From contig OZ014412.1 in the NCBI GenBank assembly GCA_963965975.1, forward strand, positions 5,768,501 to 5,832,500: a stretch of 64,000 nucleotides of DNA. Reading direction: 5' to 3'. The position numbers and the translations under genes were made by a program. The notes beneath the pieces are model-generated. The model searched no databases and was not told the DNA's origin. It worked only from the letters and a program-made list of their open reading frames with translations. This document shows, piece after piece, positions 62,859 through 64,000 of the stretch; position 1 is the first letter of the stretch, and the number at the start of each line of letters is the position of its first letter. The DNA is from Xestospongia bergquistia (Eukaryota; Porifera; Demospongiae; Haplosclerida; Petrosiidae).

Positions 62859-63223
62859 CTAAACAAACAGATTAGACCTAGATTTTAATAGATCATACTT
62901 TAAGTGACCACAATTTAATTCTACTGACAGACAACATAGTACATTTAATAAGACCTCAACTATGCACCAGGCTAGTTCTATAACTTTAGATTAGAGTGTA
63001 ATGACTCTTCAAGTAATCTGATTCGTCAGTCATAGTTAACTATATTAATTTCTCCAGGCTTTCATTGTTAATACACTCTATGTTAGTTAAAGTCCTTTGG
63101 CAATGAGAACTATACAAGATACAAAGTTGTGTGTAACTAATATAACAGTCAGACATGTGTGCTTGACTTCATATTGATGGTTCATTACCTTCTAAATTTG
63201 GTCTTAGACTCCAAAATATATTG
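62859..63223. other. Spacer upstream of K3
   Basis: Noncoding, as upstream of K1 and K2. Confidence 0.5.
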
Positions 63224-63602
63224 TACGGAAGCTGAAGGCAGCCATCCATTTCTACTTTGTAATTTCATATTCTACTTTGAAGTTTTCCAAAACTATTCCA
63301 ATTCCAATTCTATTTTCTATCCTTTGATGGAATATTTAACAACTAAAATCCTATCCCCACCATAACTGGAAACATGTCGCCTCGCTCCATTCTCGCACTT
63401 TACTTCATTGAGCTCCATGAAGTAAAGCAAGCACCGTCTCTTAGAATAGAGCGAAGCGGCATGTTTCCGGTTATGGTGGGGATAGGATTTTAGTTGTTAA
63501 ATATTCCATCGAAGGATAGAAAGTAGAATTGGAATTGGGAAAACTTCAAAGTAGAATATGAAATTACGAAGTAGAAATGAATGGTTGCCTTCGGCTTCCG
63601 TA
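63224..63602. mobile_element. Foldback (snap-back) MITE, second whole copy
   Basis: Same ends TACGGAAGC / GCTTCCGTA and same inner arms as the copy at 16066-16497, slightly shorter because parts of the repeated ATTTCTACTT section are missing. Flanked by ATATTG on both sides. Confidence 0.7.
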
Positions 63603-63809
63603 ATATTGTGATAGTTGTTTGTCATTGAATAATAGATGACTAGAGCTTTAATATGTACTGTGTTATTATTGACATGATTATTTTAAAACTTAAGTTTACA
63701 CTTTAAGAGAGAATCTCTGACTATGGAAGCTATTTAAATGCTATATTTAGAAAAATTCAATGATGTAATTATTACATAAAGTACATGTTTTATTAAGTAA
63801 CATACTTTG

Positions 63810-63988
<179 letters not shown>

Positions 63989-64000
63989 GCTCACTAACCT

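Overview
This window looks like nuclear DNA of an early-branching metazoan, most likely a demosponge of the Amphimedon type. That placement is inferred from three things: strongly AT-rich sequence, many introns of only about 45-60 nt with clean GT/AG borders, and clustered death-domain (DD), SRCR and TGF-beta-receptor-like kinase genes. No database search was possible. The protein genes are multi-exon and nearly all lie on the minus strand. I built the exon models by hand from homologous copies, requiring reading phase to match across every junction.

Layout from left to right: AT-rich repeat block R1 with structured-RNA copy 1 (1-2947); DD gene A1 (3026-5513); its flank with an orphan DD fragment; block R2 with RNA copy 2 (7206-10131); an unrelated island with a SAMD3-like pseudogene and a transposon-like fragment (10132-12844); R3 with RNA copy 3; kinase pseudogene K1; a foldback element; DD gene T1 (17087-19501); R4 with RNA copy 4. 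Two tandem copies of a unit of about 20 kb follow. Unit 1 (about 22.5-43.2 kb) holds broken DD gene A2, SRCR receptor S1, fibronectin-III/mucin relic F1, DD-GTPase gene G1, RNA copy 5 and kinase fragment K2. Unit 2 (43.2-63.6 kb) repeats this as A3, S2, F2, G2, RNA copy 6 and K3. The window ends in a (CA)n tract.

The best intact genes are G1 and G2 and S1 and S2. G1 and G2 each encode 778 residues: death domain, charged linker, an alpha-helical domain I cannot name, an AIG1/Toc34-like P-loop GTPase domain and a short C-terminal tail. S1 and S2 encode membrane receptors: signal peptide, two SRCR domains, one membrane span, a Cys-rich juxtamembrane segment and a polyQ tail. The other DD genes carry only the DD and helical part or are broken. 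The setting suggests a birth-and-death cluster of recognition or signalling genes, but no function is shown.

The most unusual signal is a GC-rich element of exactly 349 nt, present six times on the plus strand. Its ends pair, it contains several perfect hairpins with UACG and GNRA-type loops, a TATA-like box lies 31 nt upstream, and a run of 8-13 T follows. I see three variable positions among all copies, while the flanks carry many substitutions and indels. It looks like an undescribed RNA-polymerase-III-type noncoding RNA family.
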